This document shows, piece after piece, positions 12,537-24,316 of a stretch of 64,000 nucleotides of DNA; the first letter of the stretch is position 1; each line of letters starts with the position of its first letter. The notes beneath the pieces are model-generated. The model searched no databases. It was not told where the DNA came from and saw only the letters and a list, made by a program, of their open reading frames with translations. The position numbers and the translations under genes are program-made. Source of the stretch: DATKFM01 sp963851215 (GTDB taxonomy: Bacteria > Pseudomonadota > Alphaproteobacteria > Dongiales > Dongiaceae); the NCBI GenBank assembly GCA_963851215.1, contig CAWKOG010000017.1, forward strand, positions 434,001-498,000, read 5' to 3'.

Positions 12537-15500
12537 TCAGTCGAGCTGCAGGTTGCCCTCCAGCACCGCCTGATTGACGTTGGTCAGGGTCACGCGCTCA
12601 GTATGGCGACCTGGACAAGGACAACGCCGCCGAGCCGTGCCGTCCACATCCACCATGACGGTCGGTATCGCCGCCACCGGGCACGAACTGCACGAAGTCG
12701 TTGGCGTCGGACACGCCGGCCGTGTAGCCGGTGAGAAGATCCGACAGGTCCAGCGTGTCACCGAGCGGCCCCGGCATCGAAGTCGGTGATCGAATCGATA
12801 GCGTCGGTCGCCGACGGGCGGAACGTGTCGCGGCCGGCACCGCCGGTCAGTGTGTCGGCGCCGCCGATAGCCTGATAGCGTGTCATTGCCGGCGCCGCCT
12901 TGCAGGTTGTTGCGCGACAAAGCCGACGTTCGCACCCTGAATGAGATTATTGAGGCCATTGCCGATGCCGGTGACCGCCGCATCCGACAAGAGTCAGGTT
13001 ATCGACATTGTTTGCCAGTGAAGCTGCCGGCCGTGCTGAGGACGAGGTCAATCCCCTGCCCAGCGGCTCTCCACGAACACATCGGAGCCGAGGTTGACAA
13101 AGTAGGTGTCATTGCCCGCGCCGCCGGCCATGGAGTCCGCGCTGTCGCCGCCCGCGAGGAAATCGTTGCCGGCGCCGCCGATCAGCGTGTCGGCGCCATT
13201 TTCACCCTCCAGCGTGTCGTTGCCGTTGCCGCCGATCAGGCTGTCGTTTTCAGTTCCGGCCATCAGGTGATCGCTGCCGATGCCGCCGTCGATCGTGTCG
13301 GCGGCCGCGCCACTATCGACCGTATCGTCGCCGCCGAGGCCGGCGATCTTGTTGGCAAAGCCGTTGCCGACGATGACGTTGTCCAATCCATTGCCGGCGC
13401 CGTTCACGGCATTCTGCAGCACCAGGCGCTCCACATTGGCCGCCAGGGTGTAGTTGATGTCGGCATAGACCAAGTCGGAGCCGCCATTGGCTGCTTCCAC
13501 CACCTTGTCGCCGGCAGTGTTCACATAGTAGTCGTCTCCGCCGCTGCCGCCGATCATGGAGTTGGCGCCTGTGCCGCCGTTCAACGTGTCGTCGCCATTG
13601 TTGCCGATCAGCGTATCCGCGCCGTCGAGCCCGGCGAGAAAGTTGCCGCCGCTAGTTCCTTCGATCTTGTTGTTTTGCAAATTGCCGACACCGCTGGTCG
13701 CCGAGCCTTGCAGCCGAAGATTCTCAATATCGTCGGGCAGCGAGGGCACATCGATCGAGGCGATGATGGTGTCCTTGCCCTTGCCGCCGGCGCCTACGGT
13801 CTCATCGACGGTGTCCGTCAGCGTGTCGACAAAGTAGGTATCGTTGCCCGCGCCGCCAAACATCGTATCGGCTTCGCCGCTGCCGCCGCCGCTGAGCGTA
13901 TCGTTGCCGTCAAATCCCGCGAGCTTGTTGTTCTGGGCGTTGCCCTGAATGTAGTTGCCCAGCTTGTTGCCATAACCGGTGATGGCCGTACCCTCCAGGT
14001 TGAGGCGTTCGACATTTTCGCTCAGGACGTGGTCTACCTGGGAAAAGACGCCGTCATCACCCTGCCCGACGCCCTCGACGACCTTATCGAAGAGGTTGTC
14101 CACCAGATAGAAGTCCTGGCCGCCGCCGCCTGCCATCGTGTCCACGCCGATGCCGCCATCCATCGTGTCATAGGTGGCGCCGCCGATCAGCGAGTCGTTG
14201 CCGGCATCGCCATGCAGGCCGTTGAAGCCACCGCCGCCGATCAATGTATCGGCGCCGTCCTCGCCCTGGAGATAGTCGCTCTGCGTTCCGCCCATCAGCT
14301 TGTCATTGCCGATGTCGCCATAGACGGTATCGTCGCCGGCGCCGCCGTCGATCGTATCGTTGCCTTCCAGACCGTTTAGCGAATCATTGCCGCCAAGGCC
14401 TAGGATGATGTTGTTTGCCTCGTTGCCGTGTATCAGGTTGTCCAGCGCGTTGCCCGTGCCCTTGATCGCAAAAACACTCAGCAGTTTGCCCAGGATAAGC
14501 TGATCGACATTGGCGGCCAGCGTGTAATCGACGCCGGCGAAGACGATATCGGTGCCCTGCCCCACCTGCTCGATGATCTTGTCGCCGATTTCCTCGACGG
14601 CGTACCAGTCGCTGCCGCGGCCGCCCACCATGAGGTCGTTGCCGTCCTCGCCCGAAAGCGTGTCGGCGGAACCCACGGGAAAGCCATTGATCTCGCCGAA
14701 GAGCGTATCGTTGCCGCCGCCGCCGAGAAGGATGTTGCTCTTGGTGTTGCCGGTTATCGTGTTCGCCAGCCCATTGCCCTGAACATTGTTGGCATTGTTG
14801 GCGAGGATGACGTTCTCGATATTCTGATAGGGAGCTACGCTCAGGTCGATCGAAGGCAGATCGACGAGGAGCGTGTCCTTGCCGGCATCGGCGCCTTCAA
14901 CGATGACGTCGCCGGCATCGAGCAGGTAGTACACGTCATCGCCGATGTCGCCGACCATCGTATCGTTGCCGGCGCCGCCATGGAGCGTGTCGTTGCCCCC
15001 CAGGCCCAACAGACTGTCGTTGCCGATGTTGCCTTCGAGGAGATTGTTGAACTTGTTGCCGCTGCCGACCGATGAAGCCGCCGTCGAGAAGCTCAGATTC
15101 TCGATGTTGACGTAGTCAGCCAGATCTGCGGTTGCCAGGTCCGACACAAGCGTATCAATACCGCCGCCGACAGCTTCGACAATCTTGCCCAGGTTGTTTT
15201 CGATGAGGTAGCGATCGTGTCCGGCACCTCCGACCATCGTGTCGGCGCCGCTGCCCGCCTCCAGACTGTCATTGCCGGCGCCGCCGTCAAGCAGGTCGTT
15301 GCCGACGCCGCCAAAGATGCTGTCATTGCCCGCGAGCCCGAAAAGCTTGTTGTTGTTCCCATTGCCGGTGACGCGATTGTTCGATGCATTCCCGAAGCCT
15401 GTTACGGTGACGCCCTCGAGAAAGAGATACTCCACATTGTTGGCGAGTTTTGTGTTGTCGAACTTGGTGAAGACCTGATCGATCAACGAGCCGTTCGCCG

Positions 15501-17957
15501 CCTCAATGACGATGTCTTTTGCCGAGTCGACATAGAAGTGATCGGCGTTCAGGCCGCCGATCATCGTGTCGTTGCCAATGCCGCCGTCCAGCGTATCGAA
15601 GCCCTCGCCGCCGGTGAGCTTGTCGTTGCTCGAACCGCCTTCGATGCTGTCATGGCCGCCGCGGCCATCGATGGTGTCGTTGCCGCCGACGCCGAACAGA
15701 TCGTTGTTTGCGGAATTGCCGATGATGACGTTGGCGAGGCCGCTGCCGGTGCCTTTGAAGGCCGCGCCGCTTTCGGCCAGAGTCAGATTCTCGACATTCG
15801 GAATGACGCCGAGATTGATGCTGTCGATAAGGGTGACAATCGTATCCGTGCCCTCGCCGAATACTTCCGTGACCTTGTCGCCGGCGTTGTCGATGGCATA
15901 GCTATCGTTGCCGATGCCGCCGGCCATGCTGTCGGCGCCCGACCCGCTGTCGAGCGTGTCATTGCCGCCGCCGCCGGCCAGCGAGTTGTCGCCGGCGTTG
16001 CCGACGATGTAGTTGGCGAATTTGTTGCCCGTGGCGTTTGTGCCGGCATTGAGGAAAAAATACTCAACTGCGGCCGCGTCGGGCAGGACATAGTCGACCC
16101 CGCTAAAGACCTGGTCGATTCCCGGCCCGGTCTCCACCACAACGTCGCCGGAGCTCTCGACGAAGTAGATGTCGGTGCCGGCACCGCCGGCCATGGTGTT
16201 GTTGCCGCCATTGCCGAGCAGCTGGTCGATGCCGGCGCCGCCGGCCAGGCTGTCGTTGCCGCCATTGCCCACCAACACGTCATTGCCGGCGCCGCCGTCC
16301 AGAGTGTCGTTGCCAGCGCCGCCGGTAATCTCATCATTGCCGCCGAGCCCGGCGAGCTTCGCTGTCAGCACAAAGCTGGTGATCGAGTTGTTGAGGCCGT
16401 TACCGGCCGCCACCTTCCCGCTGCCATAAAGCTCCAGATCTTCCACATTTGCAGCCAGCGTATGGTTCACGAAGGCAAAGACAGTGTCGATGCCGCCGGC
16501 GGCACCGGCCGACTCGACGATCTTATCGCCGCTGTCAAAGACGTAGTAATTGTCGCCGGCGTTGCCGCCGATCATCACATCGACAGCGCCGCCGCCGTCG
16601 ATAACGTCACTGCCCTCGCCGCCCAGCAGGGTATCCTCGCTGCTTTCGCCATTGAGCGTGTCATTGCCGGCGCCACCCAACAGCGAATCGCGTTCGGTGC
16701 CGCCCAGAATGTTGTCCTTTCCGGCGCCGCCATCGATGGTGTCGTTGCCGTTGATGCCATCGAGAACATTGTCTTCGCCCTGACCGATGATCTTGTTGGC
16801 AAGCCCATTGCCCTTACCGTTGGCAGCTCCGGCCAATAGCGTCAGGTTTTCGATGTTAAGGGACAGCGTGTAGCTGGCGGCGCTGCTGTTGACCGAATCC
16901 TTGCCTTCGCCCAGGGCTTCGGTCACCTGATCGGCGGTTTCATTCACGAAATAGAGGTCGTCGCCCTTGCCACCGAACAGCGAATCGATCCCGGTGCCGC
17001 CATTCAGCGTGTCATTGCCATCGAAGCCAAAGAGCTGGTTCTTGCCGCCATTGCCGGTGATTTCGTTGGCGGCCGAGTTGCCCTTGCCATAGAAGTCGCC
17101 GCTGCCCCCCAGCAGCAGATTCTCGAAGTTGGCGAGCAGCGTGTAGTCGTCTGACGTTTGGACCTTGTCGACGCCCTGTCCTGGCTGTTCGTGATCTTGT
17201 CGATCGACTCCACATCCGCGTAGTTGTCATTCCCGGAACCACCGGCGATCGTGTCGGCGCCAGCGTCGCCACGGAGGATATCGTTGCCGGCGCCGCCGAG
17301 TATGCTGTCATTTTCCGTGTCGCCATGAAGGATGTCGCCACCAGCGCCGCCGTCCACCGTGTCCGCTCCGGCATTGCCGAAAAGGATATCGGAGCCGGCG
17401 CCGCCGGCGACGCTGTCATTGTTGTCGTCGCCATAGGCAATGTCGCCGCCGCCGCCGCCGATGACCGTGTCGTTCCCAGCCTCGCCGTGAAGGATGTCGC
17501 CTTCCGCGCCGCCGTCGAGCAAGTCATTGCCGTTGCCCACGTAAACGATGTCGCCGCCGCCGCCGCTGCTGACGGTGTCATTGCCGCCGTAGGTGAAAAG
17601 CGCCTCGCCGCTGGTCGAGCCGGTCATCTTGTCCGGACCGCCGAACAGCAAGGCCAGGGCGCCGGCGTTATCAGCGGTTTCCAGATCCGTCCGGAAAGTT
17701 GCGACCGGATAGCTGAAACCCGAGAGCGTGAACTCGGTGCCGCCATTAGTGGTGCGGGTCCAGCCGGTGATCGTGCCGCCGATCAGCACGCCGTCGGAAT
17801 CATAGATGAAGTTGCCGGTGAACTGGTCGAAGCCCGTGCCGTCGGAAACCCGGTAGGTCGTCGCATTGGCGATCGTCACGGTTCCATCAAGGAACCGGAG
17901 GATATTGAAGTTGTTGAAAGTGCTGATCTGCCTGTTGCCGCCGACGAGTACCGACAT
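12537..17957 (-). CDS. Giant RTX calcium-binding protein with type I secretion C-terminus, frameshifted
   Basis: About 1,800 codons from ATG at 17957 (GGAGGGG upstream) to 12537. After a unique N-terminal domain of about 125 residues come RTX nonapeptides (GGAGNDTLDGG type). About thirteen larger modules follow, each with nonapeptides, a [YF]xVDxxxD strand, a NVExLxLxG strand and GNxxxNxLxGLGGNDTL. The C-terminus (DTLDLSDLLTGYTAG, then VTLTNVNQAVLEGNLQLD) resembles the VC_A0849-type type I secretion target domain. The frame is continuous for 1,299 codons (16947-13048) but shifts near 17185 and several times between 13060 and 12560. No HlyB/HlyD/TolC genes adjoin it. An extracellular or surface protein that folds on calcium is inferred; substrate and role are unknown. 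Confidence 0.9.
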
Positions 17958-18257
17958 TGACGTCCCCTCCTCCGCACACGCTTGCGCGCCCCGCCAGGTG
18001 GTGGAGCGCGCATTCCGCAATATTGTCCATAAGCTCCCGCGCGGCGCGTGACCGGTGTCACAACTACCGGTGATATTCCTAGGAAGATTGTAACATTAAC
18101 ACTGCGCCGCGGCGGGGCCGAGCCCGGCGGCATAGGAACATAGGCGGATGGGATTGTCTTGGTGAATTTGCCGATCAAGCCCGGATTAACTGGTGAATCG
18201 CGGCTTTCGCCGGCGAGCGATGATTAATTTCCGGCCCGCCCGCCGGCTGATCAATAG
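17958..18257. other. Intergenic stretch upstream of the RTX gene
   Basis: 300 bases, more AT-rich than the surroundings in places (around 18065-18105 and 18180-18230), which would suit the RTX promoter. I recognise no operator, riboswitch or small gene. Confidence 0.5.
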
Positions 18258-19088
18258 TCAGGCGCGAACCATCTCCACTTGCGGCATCTGCGGCGAAAGC
18301 TTGCCGCCGACGCGCAGCGGCGAAATCCGGCGCGCCAGGCCGGTCTTGTCGTCGGTTTCCACGAACACGGCGCAGAGCGTTCCCGGCCCCTGCGCGGCGA
18401 ACAGGCGGTCCGTGGGCAGCTTGCGCGTGAACCGGGCGATCGGCAGCGCCTTATCCATGCCGATCACCGAGTCATAGTCGCCGCACATGCCGGCGTCGGT
18501 CTGGTAGGCGGTGCCCTTGGGCAGGATCATGGCATCGGCGGTCGGCACATGGGTATGGGTGCCCACCACCAGCGAGACCCGGCCGTCGCAGACATGGCCC
18601 ATGGCCATCTTCTCGCTGCTGGCCTCGGCGTGGATATCGACGATGATGGCGTCCACCGTGCCGCCCATGCGCTGGGTCGACAGCTCCTTCTCCAGCCCGG
18701 CGAAGGGATCATCAAGCGGGTCCATGAACAGCCGGCCCATGATGTTCACCACCATCACCTTGCGGCCGTTTGAAGCCTGATAGACGTTGCTGCCCTTGCC
18801 CGGCGTGCCCACCGGAAAATTCTGCGGCCGCAGCAGGCGCGGATGTCGGTCGATGAAGGCCGAGGTCTCCCGCTGGTCCCACACATGGTTGCCGGTGGTG
18901 ATGACGTCGGTGCCGGCATCGTAGAGGTCCTGGCAGATCTTCTCGGTAATGCCGAAACCGCCGGCGGCGTTCTCGCCATTGGCGATGACGAAATCCAGGC
19001 CGAGCTCCTTGCGCAGCCGCGGCATATGCTCGATCAGCACGTCGCGCCCGGACCGTCCGACAATGTCGCCGCAGAAAAGTAGTCTCAT
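18258..19088 (-). CDS. YmdB-family metallophosphoesterase
   Basis: TIGR00282-type binuclear metallophosphoesterase; Bacillus YmdB hydrolyses 2',3'-cyclic nucleotides. It is intact at 276 residues: FCGDIVGRSGRD, VIANGENAAGGFGI, TTGNHVWDQRE, VDIHAEASSEK and VVGTHTHVPTAD are the metal and active-site motifs in order. It lies 53 nt downstream of the 5-FCL gene on the same strand. Confidence 0.93.
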   Translation of the reverse strand: MRLLFCGDIVGRSGRDVLIEHMPRLRKELGLDFVIANGENAAGGFGITEKICQDLYDAGTDVITTGNHVWDQRETSAFIDRHPRLLRPQNFPVGTPGKGSNVYQASNGRKVMVVNIMGRLFMDPLDDPFAGLEKELSTQRMGGTVDAIIVDIHAEASSEKMAMGHVCDGRVSLVVGTHTHVPTADAMILPKGTAYQTDAGMCGDYDSVIGMDKALPIARFTRKLPTDRLFAAQGPGTLCAVFVETDDKTGLARRISPLRVGGKLSPQMPQVEMVRA

Positions 19089-19141
19089 GGTTTCAATATC
19101 GCGAGTAAGGGCCGCTACGTCCAGGGAGCAGGTCCGGCAAG

Positions 19142-19729
19142 TCAGCCGATCGCAAAGGCTTCGCGCTCCGTGACGATCCAGTCCAGCGGCTGGTCGGCGT
19201 CGTCCCGCGGCACCGCCGGCACCTCCTGGGCCGAGAGCGCCACGCCCACGGCGAGCACATCGCCGCCCGCGGCGCGCAGCTTGTGCAGCGTCCGGTCATA
19301 AAAGCCGCCGCCGTAGCCGAGCCGGTAGCCGGCCCGGTCGAAGGCCAAGAGCGGCACGATCAGCAGTGACGGCACGACTTCGGGCGACTCCGGCGGCGGC
19401 GTCATCACCCGGAAATTGCCCTGCACGAGTTCAGTGCCTGGCGTCCATAGCCGGAACATCAGCGGCTCGCCTCGCTTGATGACCACCGGCAAGCCGATCC
19501 TATGGCCGCGCGCCGCAAGCGCCATGATCAGCGGCCGCGTGTCCAGTTCATCGGCCAGCGGCCAGAAGGCGGAGATGGCGTCATGATCCGCGGTCGGGAT
19601 CGTGGTCAGAAACCGGAAGCGCAAATCCTCGCCCGAGCGCGGCAGGCTCAAGAGCGCCCGCCGCCGGCCCTCTGCTGCGGCAACGCGCAACTCCCGTTTC
19701 GACGCGTTGATGTCAGCCGGCGTCGCCAT
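19142..19729 (-). CDS. 5-formyltetrahydrofolate cyclo-ligase
   Basis: Converts 5-formyl-THF to 5,10-methenyl-THF using ATP. It is intact at 195 residues. An N-terminal basic helix (NASKRELRVAAAEGRRRAL) precedes the signature LLAFDRAGYRLGYGGGFYDR, the nucleotide and folate site. In many proteobacteria this gene follows zapA and 6S RNA, exactly as here. Confidence 0.93.
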   Translation of the reverse strand: MATPADINASKRELRVAAAEGRRRALLSLPRSGEDLRFRFLTTIPTADHDAISAFWPLADELDTRPLIMALAARGHRIGLPVVIKRGEPLMFRLWTPGTELVQGNFRVMTPPPESPEVVPSLLIVPLLAFDRAGYRLGYGGGFYDRTLHKLRAAGGDVLAVGVALSAQEVPAVPRDDADQPLDWIVTEREAFAIG

Positions 19730-19776
19730 GGCACGCGATGATCACGGTCGGGATTGTCCTGGAGGAGGTGGAATCA

Positions 19777-19928
19777 GCGCGGACGGACCACGTTGGCCGA
19801 TGACTGTATGATTCCTCATGTGGCCTGCGTTGCAGGTGGGCGCCATGTACCGAAACCAGGGTCCCGGCAGGGACAGCTCCCGAGAGGTAGATATTGGCCC
19901 CAGGGAATGACGGTCTGTCGCACCGCGC
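19777..19928 (-). ncRNA. ssrS: 6S RNA (SsrS)
   Basis: About 152 nt between zapA and the 5-FCL gene, the usual genomic address of 6S RNA. Read on the minus strand it has closing-stem halves GCGCGG...ACC and GGTCCGTCCGCGC, the 5' conserved ATTCCCTGGGGCC, and the central-bubble region with CTGGTTTCGGTACATGG and CGCCCACCTGC followed by GAGGAATC near the 3' side. 6S RNA mimics an open promoter and traps housekeeping RNA polymerase. Ends are estimated from the closing stem; no covariance-model search was possible. Confidence 0.8.
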
Positions 19929-19949
19929 AGCGCCGCCCGCGGATTGAAT

Positions 19950-20273
19950 CTAGGCGGCCTCGAGCTTCGCCGCAATATCCTGGATCTGCTTGGCCAACTT
20001 TTCTATGGAGCCGGCGACGGCGTCTTCGTTGGCGATGGCCGAGCCGCCGCGCTGGATCCGGTCCAGTTCGCCGTTGGAATCGTTCAGTTCGTCGGCCAGC
20101 AGCAGCGACACCATCAGCAGCAGCCGCGCTTCGCCCGCCTGGCCGACGGTCTTTACCAGTTCATCCACCCGGCGGCCGATCTCATTGGCCAGATCCTGCA
20201 GATGCTTCTCCTGCCCGTCATTGCAGGTGAGGTCGTAGGTGCGGCCGTTGATCACCACAGGCACGTTCGACAT
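19950..20273 (-). CDS. zapA: Cell division protein ZapA
   Basis: Small FtsZ-ring stabiliser. From ATG at 20273 it is 107 residues: MSNVPVVINGRTYDLTCNDG forms the N-terminal domain, and a long coiled-coil helix follows (RLLLMVSLLLADELND). It starts 4 nt after the coiled-coil gene's stop, suggesting coupled translation, and is followed by 6S RNA. Confidence 0.94.
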   Translation of the reverse strand: MSNVPVVINGRTYDLTCNDGQEKHLQDLANEIGRRVDELVKTVGQAGEARLLLMVSLLLADELNDSNGELDRIQRGGSAIANEDAVAGSIEKLAKQIQDIAAKLEAA

Positions 20274-20277
20274 CGCT

Positions 20278-20502
20278 TCAGGCCTCCACCAGGGCCTTGA
20301 GGCGGCCGATTGCCGCATCCAGCCGGTTGGAGACGGTGCGCGCCTCCGTCTGCAGCGCATTGTGGTGCTGCTTCAGTGACTTCAGCTCATCGGACAGGCG
20401 CGTGCGCTCGGAATCATGGCGCTCCAGGTGCGATTCCACCGCGGAATGCAGCCGGTCGATGGCGGCGTCGAGTTGATCCAGGGCAGTCATGAGGCGAGAC
20501 AT
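20278..20502 (-). CDS. DUF4164-type small coiled-coil protein
   Basis: 74 residues, almost wholly a predicted coiled coil (LDQLDAAIDRLHSAVESHLE to RLDAAIGRLKALVEA). Such a gene commonly precedes zapA in alphaproteobacteria and is annotated as DUF4164. A structural partner of ZapA is inferred from position and fold only. Confidence 0.75.
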   Translation of the reverse strand: MSRLMTALDQLDAAIDRLHSAVESHLERHDSERTRLSDELKSLKQHHNALQTEARTVSNRLDAAIGRLKALVEA

Positions 20503-20717
20503 CTCGGCGGTTTCAAGCCGTTAGCGGATTTTTCAGTGGTTCAGTCTGAATACGCGGAAACATTAGGCGGGCGGGCATCGGCCCGTCAACCGCCGAAGCC
20601 CATGGCGGCTCTGGGGAATATGACCGTTGACGGGGCCAAAACCCGTCGGCAATTTGCCCCGCAACCGCCGGATCGCCGTCAATTTCCGCCAGCAAATCAT
20701 CAGAGGAAGCGCAGGAT

Positions 20718-22730
20718 ATGCAGGGCGCCACGCCAAGCCGCCAATCGTCAGCCATTGCCGCAGGGGTCGACCACCGCGACATGGCCAACGCCATCCGCGC
20801 CCTGGCCATGGATGCAGTGGAAAAGGCCAATTCCGGCCATCCGGGCATGCCCATGGGCATGGCCGATGTCGCCACTGTGCTGTTCGGCCAGTTCCTGAAA
20901 TTCGATCCCGCCGCTCCGCAATGGCCAGATCGCGACCGTCTCGTGCTGTCGGCGGGCCACGGCTCCATGCTGCTCTACGCCCTTCTCTATCTCACCGGCT
21001 ACCCGGACATGACGCTGGATGAGTTGAAACGATTCCGCCAACTGGGGAGCCGCACCGCCGGCCATCCGGAGTTCGGCCATGCCGCTGGCATCGAGACCAC
21101 CACCGGACCGCTCGGCCAGGGCCTCGGCAATTCCGTCGGCATGGCGATGGCCGAGCGCGCGCTGAACGCCAAGTTCGGCAACGATCTCGTGGATCACAAA
21201 ACCTACGTGATCGCCGGCGACGGTTGCTTGATGGAGGGCGTCAGCCATGAGGCAATTTCCCTGGCCGGGCATCTTAAGCTCAACAAGCTCGTGGTGCTGT
21301 TCGACGACAACAGCATCTCCATCGACGGGCCGACCTCGCTCTCAGTTTCCGACGATCAAGTGGCGCGTTTCCAGGCCAGTGGTTGGCGCGCTGAGCGCAT
21401 CGACGGCCACGATCCCGCCGCCATCGCCGCCGCGCTGACGCGGGCGCAGAGCAGCGACAAGCCCAGCCTGATCGCCTGCCGCACTGTCATCGGCTATGGC
21501 GCGCCGAAGAAGGCCGGCACCTCGGCGACCCACGGCTCGCCGCTGGGTGCCGAGGAAGTGGCGGGCGCGCGGGAGAAGCTCGGCTGGTCCCACGCGCCGT
21601 TTGTCGTTCCGAATGAAATCCTTTCCTCCTGGCGCGCCTTCGGCGAGCGTGGCGCCGGCGCCCACGCGGCCTGGAAAGGGCGTCACGGCAAGCACAAAGA
21701 CCGCGCCGAGTTCGATCGCCGCATCAAGGGCGAACTGCCGGCAGGTTTCTCTGCCGCCGTCGCCGCGCTGAAGCAGGCGACATCGGCCGAAGCGCCGAAG
21801 ATCGCCACGCGGCAATCCTCGCAGAAGGTGCTGGATGCCCTGGCGCCGGTGCTGCCGGAACTGGTGGGCGGCTCGGCCGACCTTACGGGATCGAACAACA
21901 CCAAGGCCAAGGACATGGGCGCTTTCGCCGCCGGCAACTATGGCGGCCGCTACATCTATTACGGCGTGCGCGAGCATGGCATGGCCGCGGCGATGAACGG
22001 CATGGCGCTGCATCGCGGGCTCATTCCCTATGGCGGCACGTTCCTGGTGTTCACCGACTACTGCCGGCCCTCGATCCGTCTCGCGGCGCTGATGGGGTTG
22101 CGGGTCATCTATGTCATGACCCATGATTCCATCGGCCTGGGCGAGGATGGCCCGACCCATCAGCCGATCGAGCATCTGACGTCGCTGCGCGCGATGCCGA
22201 ACCTGCTGGTGTTCCGCCCCGCCGACACGGTGGAAACCGCTGAGTGCTGGGAGCTGGCGCTGCAGCAGAAGGACCGGCCGTCGGTGCTGGCGCTGACGCG
22301 GCAGGCGCTGCCGACGCTGCGCACGGAACACAAGGCGGAGAATCTCTGCGCCCGCGGCGGCTATGTGCTGGCCGAGGCCGGCAAGCCGGCGAAGGTCACG
22401 CTGATCGCCACCGGCTCCGAGGTCATGCTGGCCATGGAGGCGCGGGCCAAGCTGGAGGCCGAGGGCATCGGCGCGCGCGTGGTGTCCATGGCCTGCACCG
22501 AGCTGTTCGACGCCCAGGATGCCGCTTACCGCAAGTCCGTGCTCGACGAGAAAACCGTGCGTGTCGCCATCGAAGCGGCCTCGCCCTATGGCTGGGAGCG
22601 CTATGTCGGACCTGCGGGCGCTGTGATCGGCATCAACAGTTTCGGCGCGTCGGCGCCGGCGGGCGATCTCTACAAGCATTTCGGCGTCACCGCCGAGGCT
22701 GCCGTCGCGGCGGCCAAGCAGCGTCTGTAA
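20718..22730 (+). CDS. tkt: Transketolase
   Basis: Thiamine-diphosphate enzyme transferring C2 units between sugar phosphates. It is intact at 670 residues: N-terminal MANAIRALAMDAVEKANSGHPG, ThDP motif GDGCLMEGVSHEA through LVVLFDDNSISIDG, and the second-domain motif RYIYYGVREHGMAAAMNG. An AGGAAG stretch lies about 11 nt before ATG. The gap gene begins 11 nt after the stop, so they form an operon. Confidence 0.97.
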   Translation: MQGATPSRQSSAIAAGVDHRDMANAIRALAMDAVEKANSGHPGMPMGMADVATVLFGQFLKFDPAAPQWPDRDRLVLSAGHGSMLLYALLYLTGYPDMTLDELKRFRQLGSRTAGHPEFGHAAGIETTTGPLGQGLGNSVGMAMAERALNAKFGNDLVDHKTYVIAGDGCLMEGVSHEAISLAGHLKLNKLVVLFDDNSISIDGPTSLSVSDDQVARFQASGWRAERIDGHDPAAIAAALTRAQSSDKPSLIACRTVIGYGAPKKAGTSATHGSPLGAEEVAGAREKLGWSHAPFVVPNEILSSWRAFGERGAGAHAAWKGRHGKHKDRAEFDRRIKGELPAGFSAAVAALKQATSAEAPKIATRQSSQKVLDALAPVLPELVGGSADLTGSNNTKAKDMGAFAAGNYGGRYIYYGVREHGMAAAMNGMALHRGLIPYGGTFLVFTDYCRPSIRLAALMGLRVIYVMTHDSIGLGEDGPTHQPIEHLTSLRAMPNLLVFRPADTVETAECWELALQQKDRPSVLALTRQALPTLRTEHKAENLCARGGYVLAEAGKPAKVTLIATGSEVMLAMEARAKLEAEGIGARVVSMACTELFDAQDAAYRKSVLDEKTVRVAIEAASPYGWERYVGPAGAVIGINSFGASAPAGDLYKHFGVTAEAAVAAAKQRL

Positions 22731-22740
22731 GGAGAAGAAC

Positions 22741-23754
<1,014 letters not shown>

Positions 23755-23758
<4 letters not shown>

Positions 23759-23994
23759 CCGCGAAACTCGTTCTCGGCTTCTTCGTCGTCTTCGAAGTGG
23801 TCGCGTTCGTCGAAATGGCCCTGCCGCTCGGCGGCCATGAACCAGATGCGGTAGAATTCCGTCATCGCCGCAGCGGCGGCGTCGCGGTCATACCCTGATA
23901 GCATGGTCCAGTCGCGGCGGGCGCGGTCCAGCCGCACGGCTTCGTCGCGCAATCTGCGCTGGTCGGCGCTGGGAAACTGTACGATGTCGCCCAT
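23755..23994 (-). CDS. Small acidic hypothetical protein
   Basis: 79 residues: MGDIVQFPSADQRRLRDEAV at the start and an acidic tail (FDERDHFEDDEEAENEF). No membrane segment, signal or known domain. It converges on gap with a 4-bp overlap. The short MG-x-IVxFP start resembles small uncharacterised alphaproteobacterial proteins, but I cannot name a family. Its reading frame has a composition like the flanking genes. Confidence 0.6.
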
Positions 23995-24171
23995 AGTCGG
24001 CTCCTCAGGCTCCTGTACATAAGCAGTCTAAGGCGGCGATACATACTCACCGGTTAACCAATCCGTTATCGATTCGTTAGCGCGCCGCAAGCGGCTGAAA
24101 TCGGATGCGAATCGCTCGTCAGCCGTGTGGCGCGGCTGATATTCTGGTTGTGGATTTCAGGGGCTGGGGCG

Positions 24172-24283
24172 GGGAAAAAGAGTGAGGCGCGCATCAAATG
24201 GCCAGGGAGGCTAACCGAAAATGATGCGCGCCTCGACAGCGCTGATGTCTGGTTGGCGAAAGGGGCCAGGAATATCGCCAACA
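24172..24283 (-). ncRNA. Candidate small RNA with intrinsic terminator and CCUCCC loop
   Basis: Read on the minus strand: a -10-like TATATT (24295-24290), then a hairpin TTGGCGA/TCGCCAA (24281-24253), an 18-nt spacer, a perfect 13-bp hairpin GAGGCGCGCATCA/TGATGCGCGCCTC (24234-24222 and 24196-24184) with a 25-nt loop, and finally CTTTTT. The large loop exposes GCCTCCCTG, complementary to a Shine-Dalgarno sequence. Promoter, two stems and terminator in the right order support a transcript of about 110 nt. No family is recognised and expression is unproven. Confidence 0.5.
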
Positions 24284-24316
24284 CGAAAGAATATAGGCGG
24301 GCTTCGCGCCGCGATC

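Noticed and set aside
12880..16839. Long plus-strand open frames opposite the RTX gene
   Set aside because: They mirror the repeat structure of the RTX gene and have no signal, motif or ribosome site of their own.
13048..16947. CRISPR-like regular repetition
   Set aside because: The periodicity is coding (RTX modules), with no short identical repeats and unique spacers, and no cas genes.
24054..24068. TTAACCAATCCGTTA as a CtrA site
   Set aside because: Second half is TTA rather than TTAA and spacing is off; too weak to list as a feature.
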